Shown here one piece after another: positions 14,568-23,066 of a DNA stretch of 44,802 bases. The stretch is from positions 1 through 44,802 of the forward strand of contig JABFXX010000076.1 in the NCBI GenBank assembly GCA_013368795.1, in the 5' to 3' direction. Every line of letters begins with the position of its first letter. Within the stretch, counting starts at the first letter, position 1. Made by a program: the position numbers and the translations under genes. The stretch comes from Kofleriaceae bacterium (GTDB lineage: Bacteria; Myxococcota_A; Polyangia; Haliangiales; Haliangiaceae). The notes beneath the pieces are model-generated. The model saw only the letters and a program-made list of their open reading frames with translations, did no database searches and was not told the origin of the DNA.

Positions 14568-16654
14568 AACGCGGTGCCGTCGGACTTCTTGCCCGGCGAG
14601 AACGAGCCAACCGCACCCGTGAGCGTGTCGTGCAGCGCGTAGGTCGTGCCGGTGATGTCGGGTGACAGGTTGAACGACTTCTGCGGGGTCGTCGTCGTGT
14701 ACATGTACGTCGCCAGCGTCTGAGCGGCGGCGTTCTTCACGATGACGGTGTCACTGCCGTTGTTGAAGCCGAGCGCCCCGGTGTTGGCGAGGAACCAGTT
14801 GGTGACGCCGGGACACGCCGGAGCGCCGCCGGCCCACACGACGACGGCCTTGCCCGGCTGGAGGATCAGGCTCGCGCCAGCGCCGTGCGTCGCGCTCGTG
14901 TTCAGCGTCGCGCGCAACTGCACCGAGTCCGAGATCGTGACTCCGGTCAGGTCGAGGATCTTGGTCGAGACATTCACGAGCTCGACGAACTCGTCGCCGG
15001 TGTCCGACGTCGTCGCCGTGCCATCGCAGTTCGTGTCCGCGACATTGTCATCTGCCATGACCTCGTTCAGCACGAGGTCGCCGGCGACCGGCGGGACGCC
15101 ACCCGCGGGCGGCGTCGTCGTCGGCGTGATCTTCACGTCGAGGATGTAGATGGCGGCGGGAAAGAACGACGAGTAGTTGCTGACCGCGATCGTATAGGTG
15201 CCGGCCGGGAGGACGCCCTCCATCGTGTTGCCGTCGTCGTCATTCGGGCCGACGTACGAGCACGACAGATCGCCATCCTCGTCGTCCGAGTACACCGCCG
15301 TCGTCTCGTCGGTGACGTCGCCGGTCTGGTCGAAGATGCTGACGATCGTGTCGGCGTCGAGGCAGTCGATCTCGGGGATGTTGCCGACGCCCGTGTAGTT
15401 CGTGGGATCACCGTCGAGCGAGTCGTACGTCTCGAGCTCCACCAACGACGGCGCCGTGAGCGTGAACGTGTAGAGGTCGACGTCGTTCGCGGGCAGCGCG
15501 CCCTTGATCCGGTGGTTCGCGGCCGTGATCACCTGTGCGGTCGTGTTGTTCGGCTCGACCTCGAGGACGTCGAACTCGAGCGTGCAGGTCGGCGAGCAGC
15601 GATCGCCGGCAAGGTTGTTGCCATCCTCGCACTCCTCGCCGAGGTCCAGCTCGCCGTTGCCGCACGAGGGTCCGCACACCGACGGCTCGCTGTCGTCGCA
15701 GGTGTAGCCGGGCTCGACGTCGCAGTGGTTGTTGCAGCCGTCGCCAGTCATCGTGCCCCCGTCATCGCACTGCTCCAGGGGATCGACCATGCCGTCGCCG
15801 CACGCCGTCGGCGCCGCATTGACGCTGAAGCTGTACATGCCGGTCGACGCTGCGTCGTAGCCGTCAACGACGATGTAGTACGTGCCGGCCGCGAGGGCGT
15901 GGTACGCGAGCCGCTCGCCCTCGGCCTCGGTGCCGGCGTCCGAGCAACCATCATCACCGAGGTGCTCGGAGACCTCGCTCATCGCATCGCACGGCGTGGT
16001 CGTCAGACGCAGCACGGCGTCGAACGGCGTCGCCGCGTCGATCGTGATCGTCACGTCACGCGTGTCCGGGATGACGAGTTTCCAGATGTGGTCGTTGCCG
16101 CCGCCGGCGACACGGTCGTCGCACGCCGCTTCGGCGAAGTGGTCCATCCCGTTCATCGTGTTGCCACTACCCATCCCCTGGAGCGTGCCGTTGTTGTTCG
16201 TGAGCGCGAGCTCGAACGTGTCGTTGCACGCGCCGCTCGGCTTCACGCACACCGACGGCTCGCCCGTGCAGGTGTAGAGCGGCTCGACAAGACACTGCGC
16301 CGTGCAGCCGTCGTCATTCGTCTTGTTGCCGTCGTCGCACATCTCGATGCCATTGAGTGCACCATTGCCGCACTCGTCGATGCAGTTCGCCGAGCAACCA
16401 TCGCCGTCGACGTTGTTGCCGTCGTCGCACTCCTCGTTCGCGACCTGCGTCTCGCCATCGCCGCAGACGCTTGCCGTGTCGACCTGGCAGACCGAGTTGC
16501 AGCCGTCCCCGCTCGTCGTGTTGCCGTCGTCGCACTCCTCGTTACCGGCCTTGACGCCGTCGCCGCAGGAGTTGTTGTTGCTTCCACCGTCGTCGCCGCC
16601 ACAGGCAGCAAACGCGGCGAGGATCGTGAGCACGAGTCCAACGCGCGTCATCAT
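14564..16654 (-). CDS. Predicted lipoprotein with Cys-rich DUF4215-type repeats, PPC-like domains and a C-terminal lamin-tail domain
   Basis: A 696-residue exported protein. The hydrophobic signal ends in AAFAAC (Cys18), a probable lipidation site. Cys-rich myxobacterial disulfide repeats follow, with units of the form CGDGxxxxxEECDDGN; three lie at about 30-110 and two more around 298-360. Between and after them are two beta-sandwich regions resembling pre-peptidase C-terminal (PPC) domains (about 145-290 and 385-530). The final 150 residues (LVLNEVMADDN, GDEFVELVN, ILDLTGVTISD) form a lamin-tail domain, common at the C-terminus of secreted bacterial proteins. No protease or nuclease active site is present, so an adhesive or surface-structural role is likely. 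Tandem ATGs lie at 16654 and 16651; a TTG at 16699 is less likely because it would bury the signal sequence. Confidence 0.88.
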   Translation of the reverse strand: MMTRVGLVLTILAAFAACGGDDGGSNNNSCGDGVKAGNEECDDGNTTSGDGCNSVCQVDTASVCGDGETQVANEECDDGNNVDGDGCSANCIDECGNGALNGIEMCDDGNKTNDDGCTAQCLVEPLYTCTGEPSVCVKPSGACNDTFELALTNNNGTLQGMGSGNTMNGMDHFAEAACDDRVAGGGNDHIWKLVIPDTRDVTITIDAATPFDAVLRLTTTPCDAMSEVSEHLGDDGCSDAGTEAEGERLAYHALAAGTYYIVVDGYDAASTGMYSFSVNAAPTACGDGMVDPLEQCDDGGTMTGDGCNNHCDVEPGYTCDDSEPSVCGPSCGNGELDLGEECEDGNNLAGDRCSPTCTLEFDVLEVEPNNTTAQVITAANHRIKGALPANDVDLYTFTLTAPSLVELETYDSLDGDPTNYTGVGNIPEIDCLDADTIVSIFDQTGDVTDETTAVYSDDEDGDLSCSYVGPNDDDGNTMEGVLPAGTYTIAVSNYSSFFPAAIYILDVKITPTTTPPAGGVPPVAGDLVLNEVMADDNVADTNCDGTATTSDTGDEFVELVNVSTKILDLTGVTISDSVQLRATLNTSATHGAGASLILQPGKAVVVWAGGAPACPGVTNWFLANTGALGFNNGSDTVIVKNAAAQTLATYMYTTTTPQKSFNLSPDITGTTYALHDTLTGAVGSFSPGKKSDGTAF

Positions 16655-16712
16655 GAAGGGCCGTCCGATAGCACGAGCCCTCCCTGCGACGACAAGCAAA
16701 TTCCGACGACGG

Positions 16713-17702
16713 TCAGCGCTCGCTATCGAGCATCTTCATCTGCGCGTCGCCGTAGCGCGTACCGGCAACTGCAGTAGCCGGTAGCGCATCTTCCAGGGCC
16801 GCGATCTCCTTGGCGTCGAGCGAGACCGCAAGCGCACCGAGCGACTCGGCGAGCTGCGTGCGGGTCCGAGCCCCCATGACCGGAACGTTCGCGGGATCCT
16901 TCGCGCGGACCCACGCGATCGCGAGCTGGGCGGCCGAGACGCCGCGGGCCGCTGCGAGCTGCGCGAGCGTGTCGGCGAGCTTTCGGTTGCGGTCGCCGGC
17001 CTCGCCGGTAAAGCGCGGCAGATGCGCGCGGAAGTCGTTCGGGCCCTGCAGCTTCGATGCGGTGAGCAGACCGCGCGACAGCACGCCGTATGCGGTCGTC
17101 GCGATGCCGAGCTCGCGGAGCAGCGGGAAGATCTTCTCCTCGGGACCGCGGCTGATCAGCGAGTACTCGATCTGCAGATCGACGATCGGATGGACCGCGG
17201 CCGCGCGACGGATCGTGTCGACGCCGACCTCGGAGAGCGCGATGTGACGGACGTAGCCGGCCTTCACCATGTCGGCGATCGCGCCGATCGTGTCCTCGAT
17301 CGGCACCGCTGGATCGAGGCGCGCCGGCCGGTAGATGTCGATGTGGTCGACGCCGAGCCGCGTCAGCGTGTACGCGAGCGAGTTCTTCACCGCGACCGGC
17401 CGCGTGTCGAACGCGATGAAGTTACCCGCCGGATCGCGCATCCCGCCGAACTTCACCGACAGGATCGCGCGGTCGCGGCGGCCCTTGATCGCGCGGCCGA
17501 CGAGCATCTCGTTGTGGCCCTGGCCGTAGAAGTCGCCGGTATCGAGCAGGTTCACGCCGCGCTCGAGCGCCTCGTGGATCGTCGCGATGCTCTCGGACTC
17601 GTCGGCGTCTCCGTACATCTTCGACATGCCCATGCAGCCGAGGCCGATCGGGAACACGTCGGGACCGGTGCTGCCGAGCTTCACGCTCTGTGTCTTCGTC
17701 AT
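16713..17702 (-). CDS. Aldo/keto reductase, atypical catalytic His position
   Basis: A 329-residue TIM-barrel NADPH-dependent reductase of the AKR superfamily. Landmarks are GLGCMGMS (20-27), the catalytic LLDTGDFYG with Asp54 and Tyr59, and SVKFG with Lys84. The fourth catalytic residue, normally His in YYQHRVD, is absent; the segment reads IYRPARLDP with Ala127 at the His position. A subgroup of AKRs shares this YRPARLDP motif, so the protein is not necessarily inactive. C-terminal NADP-binding features (PVMGARTRTQLAESL) are intact. The divergent LysR gene starts 57 bases away, with a T-N11-A box between them, so the regulator probably controls this gene. The substrate is unknown. Confidence 0.92.
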   Translation of the reverse strand: MTKTQSVKLGSTGPDVFPIGLGCMGMSKMYGDADESESIATIHEALERGVNLLDTGDFYGQGHNEMLVGRAIKGRRDRAILSVKFGGMRDPAGNFIAFDTRPVAVKNSLAYTLTRLGVDHIDIYRPARLDPAVPIEDTIGAIADMVKAGYVRHIALSEVGVDTIRRAAAVHPIVDLQIEYSLISRGPEEKIFPLLRELGIATTAYGVLSRGLLTASKLQGPNDFRAHLPRFTGEAGDRNRKLADTLAQLAAARGVSAAQLAIAWVRAKDPANVPVMGARTRTQLAESLGALAVSLDAKEIAALEDALPATAVAGTRYGDAQMKMLDSER

Positions 17703-17728
17703 GGCCGTACCCTAGGTCCCGGCCTCGC

Positions 17729-17743
17729 ATTACACTAGTGAAT
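17729..17743. promoter_or_regulatory. LysR-type T-N11-A box in the divergent promoter
   Basis: ATTACACTAGTGAAT has the interrupted dyad ATT-N9-AAT, fitting the LysR consensus T-N11-A (T17730, A17742), and also contains the 8-bp palindrome CACTAGTG. It lies in the 57-base gap between the aldo/keto reductase and LysR genes, where LysR proteins classically bind. Confidence 0.45.
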
Positions 17744-17759
17744 AGGATGTATGTGACTC

Positions 17760-18665
17760 ATGCCTGAGAGTTATGCGAGAGACCTCGACCTCAACTTGCT
17801 CCGCGTGTTCGCGGTCGTCGCCGAGTCGGGCAGCGTCACCGAGGCAGCGAGCCGGCTCTACCTGACGCAGCCCGCGGTCAGCGCGGCGCTCCGGCGGCTC
17901 ACCGAGACGATCGGCGCGCCGCTGTTCGTGCGCCAGGGTCGCGGCCTGGCGCTGACGAGCCGCGGCGAGCGACTGCGCGCCGGCCTGCATCCGCACCTCG
18001 CGGCGCTCGTCGAGGCGGCGCTATCACCGGCCGAGTTCGATCCGGCGACGAGCGATCGCACGATTCGCCTCGGCCTCGCCGATGCGGCTGAGGTGTGGCT
18101 GTTGCCGGCACTCCTCCGCGTGCTCGAGCGGGCGGCACCGCGCATGAAGGTGATCGCGATTCCCGTCCAGTTCCGCACCGTCGCCGCTGCGCTCGCGGCC
18201 GGCCTCGACGCCGCGATCACGGTCGCCGACGAGCTGCCGCCGACGATCAGGCGCCAGCCGCTGTTTCACGGCGGCTTCGTCTGCCTCTACGACCCTCGCC
18301 ATGCGCGATTTCGCAAGCTGACCGAGGCCGAGTACTTCGCGCGCGATCACGTGATCGTCTCGTACAATGGCGACCTGCGCGGCATCGTCGAGGACATGCT
18401 CCACAAGCAGCGCCGCGTCCGCTGCTCGGTGTCGACGTTCGCGAACCTCGGCACGATCGTCGACGGCAGCGCGCTGCTCGCGACCGTGCCGGAGATCGTC
18501 GCCGATCAGATCCGGCGGGTACGACCACAACTAAAATCGATCCCACTTCCATTCGACCTCAGCGGCACGGCGACGGAGCTACTCTGGCCCGCGACCGCCG
18601 ACGACGACGCGCCAGGACGGTTCGCGCGCGAGCAGATCATCGCACTCGCGGCTAAAGCCCGTTGA
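17760..18665 (+). CDS. LysR-family transcriptional regulator
   Basis: A 301-residue regulator. The N-terminal winged helix-turn-helix is typical: DLNLLRVFAVVAESGSVTEA (9-28), then ASRLYLTQPAVSAALRRLTE and the wing PLFVRQGRGLALTSRGE. Residues about 92-300 form the periplasmic-binding-like effector domain with two Rossmann-like lobes. It is divergent from the aldo/keto reductase gene across 57 bases, the classical LysR arrangement, so that reductase gene is the likely target and its substrate or product the likely co-inducer. The 3' end overlaps the convergent lipoprotein gene by 14 bases. ATG 17760 gives the expected N-terminus. Confidence 0.95.
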   Translation: MPESYARDLDLNLLRVFAVVAESGSVTEAASRLYLTQPAVSAALRRLTETIGAPLFVRQGRGLALTSRGERLRAGLHPHLAALVEAALSPAEFDPATSDRTIRLGLADAAEVWLLPALLRVLERAAPRMKVIAIPVQFRTVAAALAAGLDAAITVADELPPTIRRQPLFHGGFVCLYDPRHARFRKLTEAEYFARDHVIVSYNGDLRGIVEDMLHKQRRVRCSVSTFANLGTIVDGSALLATVPEIVADQIRRVRPQLKSIPLPFDLSGTATELLWPATADDDAPGRFAREQIIALAAKAR

Positions 18666-19488
18666 GCTCGCGCACCGCCGCGAACAGGTCGCCCTGGTCG
18701 TAGAAGTCGACGGTCACGAAGTTCGGCAGGCTGCCATCGGCCTGCATGCACTCGCGCGCACGCTCGAGGAGGAACGGGTTCGCGTTGACGATCGGAGCCT
18801 GGTCGGGGACCGCGAGCGTCTGCGTGAGGAAGTGGTTGAAGATGAACAGCGGGTTCTGCGGGTTGCCGCGGTTCGGCGCACAGCTGAAGTCGGCGGTCGT
18901 CTCCGCCTGGTAGTGCGTCTCGTACGCGTTCGCCCAGACGTCCATGTACCAGGGGAACGTGCCGCCGCCGTCGTCGGTGAACACGACGACGCGCTCGTCC
19001 GCGTCGATCAGCTCGCGCAGCGTCGGCCACGGCTCTCCGGCGACGTGCGCGTGGACGTAGCGATCGAGCCCCGACTTCGCGAACGCGGTCGCCATCTCGT
19101 CGGGCGTCACGTAGCTCTCGAAGATGATCGTCACGACCTCGCCGCGATGATCGTGGAGGAACTTGCGGATGATCGCGAGGCCGTCAGCGAGCGGCAGGCT
19201 GCCGAGCTGGCAGAAGGCGTGGCAGAGCAGCACATCGGTGCCCGACTCGTGCGCGTCGAGCATCAGGCCGCGGACGCCATCGGCGAGCTGGTGGGCGATG
19301 TTGAAGTCCTGGTTCGGCGACTGCCAGCCATCCTCGGCGTTCGACATCGCGTTGTGCGTCGTCGGATAGACGACCTCGTCGTAACGGCGAGCACACAGCT
19401 CGACCGAGCCGTTGCACTCGGGCGGAATCGGAGGCTCGCCCTCGCCCGCACAGGCGCAGACGACGAGCGCGAGGAATACGAACCTCAT
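18652..19488 (-). CDS. Predicted lipoprotein, PI-PLC X-type phosphodiesterase-like
   Basis: A 278-residue exported protein. The N-terminal hydrophobic segment ends VCAC, with Cys13 as the probable lipid site. The body matches the PLC-like phosphodiesterase TIM barrel: PTTHNAMSN (His45, the first catalytic His position), GVRGLMLDAHE (Asp78, Glu81) and LLCHAFCQLG (His90, the second catalytic His), then VTIIFESY and VVVFTDD. Both general acid/base histidines expected for phosphatidylinositol-cleaving enzymes are present. Extra Cys residues may form disulfides in the envelope. It could cleave glycerophospholipids or inositol lipids, perhaps from prey or hosts, which is inference. It stands alone on this strand and its 3' end overlaps the LysR gene. 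Confidence 0.85.
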   Translation of the reverse strand: MRFVFLALVVCACAGEGEPPIPPECNGSVELCARRYDEVVYPTTHNAMSNAEDGWQSPNQDFNIAHQLADGVRGLMLDAHESGTDVLLCHAFCQLGSLPLADGLAIIRKFLHDHRGEVVTIIFESYVTPDEMATAFAKSGLDRYVHAHVAGEPWPTLRELIDADERVVVFTDDGGGTFPWYMDVWANAYETHYQAETTADFSCAPNRGNPQNPLFIFNHFLTQTLAVPDQAPIVNANPFLLERARECMQADGSLPNFVTVDFYDQGDLFAAVRELNGL

Positions 19489-19543
19489 GCCTCGAGTCTA
19501 TGCCGATCGACCACGTCGCGGTTAGGATGACGTTCTCTTGTCG

Positions 19544-20653
19544 ATGGGCTCCTCGACCGTCAACATCCTGCTCGTCGACGACAAGCCGGAGAACCTGTTC
19601 GCGCTCGAGGAGCTACTGCGCCAGCCGGACCGCCAGCTGTTCAGCGCGCCCTCGGGCAACGACGCCCTCCGCCTCCTGCTCAAGCACGAGTTCGCGCTCG
19701 TCCTGCTCGACGTCGACATGCCCGAGATGGACGGCTACGAGACCGCGCAGCTGATGCGCAGCGCCGAGCGTACGCGACTCGTTCCGATCATCTTCGTGAC
19801 CGCGGGCGATCGCTCCGAGGAGCGCACGTTCAAGGGGTACGAGGCGGGCGCGGTCGACTTCCTCTACAAGCCGATCAACTCGCACACGCTGAAGAGCAAG
19901 GTGAACGTGTTCATCGAGCTCCACCGCAAGACGCGCGAGCTCGAGCGCACCGCGCAGGCGCTGCGCGACAAGATCGCCGACCTCGAGAACGTCAACCAGA
20001 CGCTGTCGCACGACCTGCGCGCGCCGCTGCGCTCGATTCGCGCGTTCTCCCGCGTCCTGGCCGAGTCGGGCTCGACGCTCGATGCCGAGGGCGCGGACGC
20101 GCTCGACCGGATCTCGAAGGCCGCGAATCGGATGACGAGCATGGTGGAGGACCTCTACAACCTCCTGCGGCTCAGCGCCGACGACGCGACCGTCGACACC
20201 GTCGACCTCGGCAACGTCTTGCGCGACGTCACCGAGAACCTGCGCTCCGACCTCGATGCAGCGAAGGGCACGGTCGCGCACGACAAGCTGCCGATCGTGC
20301 GCACGAACCGGCGCTTGCTCGTCCAGCTGATGCAGAACCTGCTCGCGAACGCGATCAAGTTCCACGGCGACGCGCCGCCGGCGATTCACGTGTCGGCGAC
20401 GCAGAAAGGCGATCGCTGGCAGATCTCGGTCAAGGACAACGGCGTCGGCATCCCGCTCGAGGAGCGCGAGCGCGTGTTCGGCCTGTTCTCGCGGCTCGAC
20501 TCGACGCGCAGCGGTACCGGCGTCGGCCTCGCGCTGTGCAAGCGAGCCGTCGAGAAGCTCGGCGGCACGATCTGGATCGCGCCCGATCCGGGGCCGGGCA
20601 CGATCTTCTGCTTCACGATCCCGGTGCGGCCCGATCTGCTTCCTGCCGAGTGA
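19544..20653 (+). CDS. Response-regulator-receiver / histidine kinase fusion, soluble
   Basis: A 369-residue cytosolic signalling protein. The N-terminal receiver domain (about 5-120) has acidic pair Asp12/13, phosphoacceptor Asp56 (LLDVDMPEMDG), Thr86 and Lys109. A short coiled coil (125-150) leads to a HisKA dimerisation domain with H-box SHDLRAPL (His156). The HATPase_c domain has the N box NLLANAIKF, DNGVGI and GTGVGLAL. No transmembrane or DNA-binding segment is present. The kinase is probably controlled by phosphorylation of its own receiver from another kinase. ATG 19544 was chosen; TTG 19538 is an alternative. The gene converges on the hybrid kinase gene with a 41-base overlap. A link between the two kinases is plausible but inferred. 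Confidence 0.94.
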   Translation: MGSSTVNILLVDDKPENLFALEELLRQPDRQLFSAPSGNDALRLLLKHEFALVLLDVDMPEMDGYETAQLMRSAERTRLVPIIFVTAGDRSEERTFKGYEAGAVDFLYKPINSHTLKSKVNVFIELHRKTRELERTAQALRDKIADLENVNQTLSHDLRAPLRSIRAFSRVLAESGSTLDAEGADALDRISKAANRMTSMVEDLYNLLRLSADDATVDTVDLGNVLRDVTENLRSDLDAAKGTVAHDKLPIVRTNRRLLVQLMQNLLANAIKFHGDAPPAIHVSATQKGDRWQISVKDNGVGIPLEERERVFGLFSRLDSTRSGTGVGLALCKRAVEKLGGTIWIAPDPGPGTIFCFTIPVRPDLLPAE

Positions 20654-22637
20654 CGAGCGTGCCGAGCACCTCGACGAGCTTGTCGACATCGACCGGCTTC
20701 GTGATGCAGTCCGTCGCGCCGGCCGCGAGACAGCGCTCGCGCTCCTCGCTCACCGCCCGCGCGGTCAGCGCGATCACCGGCAGCGTGCGGTGCTGCGCGT
20801 TCTCGCGGATCCGCCGCACGGTCTCGTAGCCGTCCATCCCGGGCATCATGACGTCGAGGAGCACCGCATCGATCTCGCTGTTCGCGGCGAGTGCGTCGAG
20901 CGCCTCCTGACCTTCGGTCGCGGTGACGACCGCTAGCTTGCGCTCGCGCAGCGCGCTCGACAGCGAGTAGACGTTGCGCATGTCGTCGTCGACGAGCAGC
21001 ACGACCGTCCCTTCGAGATCAGCCGTAGGCGCCGACGCTGGCGTGATCGCGCGCGGCTCGGGCGCGACGGGTTCGGCGAGCATCTCGACGCTATCGGTGT
21101 CGCCGGTGCCGATCGGCAGGACGATCCAGAACGTGCTGCCGCCGCCGAGCGCGCTCTCGACGACGAGGTCGCCGCCGAGCAGCATCGCGAGCTGCTTGCC
21201 GATCGTGAGGCCGAGGCCCGTGCCGCCGTACTTGCGGCTCGTGCCCGACTCGGCCTGCGTGAACGCCTCGAAGATCGCGGCGAGCTTGTCGGCGGCGATG
21301 CCGATGCCAGTATCGGTCACCGTGATCGCGATCGGGTCGGCGATCGCCAGGCCGAGTCGCGCGAGGTCGTCGGAGGTCGGCCGGAACATGCGCACGGTCA
21401 CCGCGCCTCGCTCGGTGAACTTGAACGCGTTCGACAGGAGGTTCTTGAGGATCTGGCCGAGCCTCGCGCGATCGGTGTGGATCACCGACGGCAGCGCCTG
21501 GTCGAGCTCGACGGCGTACGCGAGCTTCCGGTGCGAGGCTTGCGGCTCGAACATGCGGCGCAGGTAGTCGCCGAGCTCGCCGACCCGGACTGGCGCGGTC
21601 ACGATCGTCTGCTTGCCCGCCTCGATCTTCGAGAGATCGAGCACCTCGTTGATCAGCGCGAGCAGCTCCTCGCCCGAGCGATTGATCAGCGTCGCGAACT
21701 CGACCTGCTTCGCGGTCAGGTTCTTGCCGTCGTTGTCGGCGAGGACCTTGCTGAGGATCATGATGCTGTTCAGCGGCGTGCGGAGCTCGTGCGACATGTT
21801 CGCGAGGAACTCCGACTTGTACCGGCTCGCACGCGCGAGCTCGGTGTTGCGCGACTCGAGCTGGTCGCGATACTCGCGCAGGCGCACCGCGGTCCGGTTC
21901 GCCTCGCGGGCGAGGTCGCCGAGCTCGTCGCGGGTGTCGACGGCGATCTCCTGGCCGAACTCGCCGCTCGCCAGCCGCTCGACGCCCTCCGAGACCTCGA
22001 GCAGCGCGCGCGTGACGCGGCGGATGATCCGCAGCGAGACGAGCACCATGATCGCGAGCACGCCGACTGCGAGGACGATGTCGATCGCGAGCGCCTCGCG
22101 CTGAGATGCTCGGGCCGCGGCGAACGCGGCGGCGAGACGGTTGCGGTCGGGCGCCGTCGCCGCCTCGAGGTGCGCCGCGAAACGAATCTGCAGGTGCTGC
22201 ATCGCCTCGACCGCAGGCGCGAGCTCCGCCGACGAGTGCTTGGCCTCGGCGATCGCGATCGACACGCTGCGCGCGATCCGGTAATAGGCGGCGAGCTCGA
22301 CCTGCAGCAGCGCGGCGTCGCCGCCGTTGTGGGCGATCGGCAGCGCTCCGTCGTCGAGCCCCTGCACGAGCCGATCGTACTGCGCATCCGCCTCGTCGAG
22401 CCCGGCCTCGTCGGCCGACGACGCCGCCTCGCCGAGCGCGCGCGTCATCTGCGTGTACGAGAGCCGCAGATCGCGATCGATCTCGACGAGCGGCACGTAG
22501 CGCGTCTCGATGCTCTCGAGCTCGCGCTGGTTGCGGCGCCCGAGGATCAGCGTCACCGCGGTGACGGCGACGAGACCGAACGCGGCCAGGACGATGAGCT
22601 GGGCGATCCGATAGCGGAACGGTAACCGCTCGAACAT
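20613..22637 (-). CDS. Membrane hybrid histidine kinase (sensor, HAMP, HisKA, HATPase, receiver)
   Basis: A 674-residue sensor kinase. Transmembrane helices at 12-33 and 184-205 flank a helical extracytoplasmic sensor domain (34-183), then HAMP (206-258). The H-box SHELRTPL has His283. The HATPase_c motifs are NLLSNAFKF, DTGIGI and GGTGLGLTI. The C-terminal receiver (about 544-660) has acidic residues Asp550-552, phosphoacceptor Asp595 (LLDVMMPGMDG) and Lys647. It is the last gene of a three-gene operon after a porin and a phosphate-binding-like protein, starting with no gap after the latter. The binding protein may therefore deliver the signal to the sensor domain. The output regulator is not in the operon. 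The 3' end overlaps the neighbouring kinase gene by 41 bases. Confidence 0.95.
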   Translation of the reverse strand: MFERLPFRYRIAQLIVLAAFGLVAVTAVTLILGRRNQRELESIETRYVPLVEIDRDLRLSYTQMTRALGEAASSADEAGLDEADAQYDRLVQGLDDGALPIAHNGGDAALLQVELAAYYRIARSVSIAIAEAKHSSAELAPAVEAMQHLQIRFAAHLEAATAPDRNRLAAAFAAARASQREALAIDIVLAVGVLAIMVLVSLRIIRRVTRALLEVSEGVERLASGEFGQEIAVDTRDELGDLAREANRTAVRLREYRDQLESRNTELARASRYKSEFLANMSHELRTPLNSIMILSKVLADNDGKNLTAKQVEFATLINRSGEELLALINEVLDLSKIEAGKQTIVTAPVRVGELGDYLRRMFEPQASHRKLAYAVELDQALPSVIHTDRARLGQILKNLLSNAFKFTERGAVTVRMFRPTSDDLARLGLAIADPIAITVTDTGIGIAADKLAAIFEAFTQAESGTSRKYGGTGLGLTIGKQLAMLLGGDLVVESALGGGSTFWIVLPIGTGDTDSVEMLAEPVAPEPRAITPASAPTADLEGTVVLLVDDDMRNVYSLSSALRERKLAVVTATEGQEALDALAANSEIDAVLLDVMMPGMDGYETVRRIRENAQHRTLPVIALTARAVSEERERCLAAGATDCITKPVDVDKLVEVLGTLVTRQEADRAAPGS

Positions 22638-23066
22638 CTACTTGACCGCGATCACCTTCGCCCCGCCGGGATCGATGTTCGCGGGGATGTAGCCGATGGC
22701 ACCCGGGTTCGCGAGCACGTACTTGATCACCGCGGCGGTCGACTCGGCCTCGGGCGGTGGGACACCCTTGCCGGAGAAGATCTGCTGGTTCCAGTAGTTC
22801 TTGAGCTGCGTCGGCGTCTTCTTGAGGACGTCCTGCGTGAACTTCGCGCGCACGGAGAACTTCGTCGAGAGATCGACGGGACGGATCGCGCCGTCGCCGC
22901 TCCACTCCTTCGCCTTCTTGAGATACGCGTCGCGCAGAAAGCCACGATCGATCGCCGTCACCGGATTCTCGGGATGGACGATCACCTTGAACAGCTGATC
23001 GGCCGCGAGTGATCGCGTCGCGAGCGCGAGTACGCAGAGGACGAGGGGAAGGACCGCGCGCCGCAT
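22638..23066 (-). CDS. Small phosphate ABC-transporter-type substrate-binding protein (PstS-like)
   Basis: A 142-residue periplasmic protein with a signal peptide (about 1-21, cleavage after LA-A). The body resembles one lobe of PBP-like phosphate-binding proteins: VIVHPENPV, then STKFSVRAKFTQDVL, the YWNQQIFSGKGVPPPE stretch, and VIKYVLANPGAIGYIP, which is characteristic. At this length it is much shorter than PstS (about 330), as for stand-alone binding proteins found beside sensor kinases. It overlaps the porin stop by one base (TGATG) and its stop abuts the hybrid kinase start, with no permease or ATPase genes nearby. A sensing rather than transport role is therefore likely, with phosphate or another oxyanion as a possible ligand. 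Confidence 0.87.
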   Translation of the reverse strand: MRRAVLPLVLCVLALATRSLAADQLFKVIVHPENPVTAIDRGFLRDAYLKKAKEWSGDGAIRPVDLSTKFSVRAKFTQDVLKKTPTQLKNYWNQQIFSGKGVPPPEAESTAAVIKYVLANPGAIGYIPANIDPGGAKVIAVK

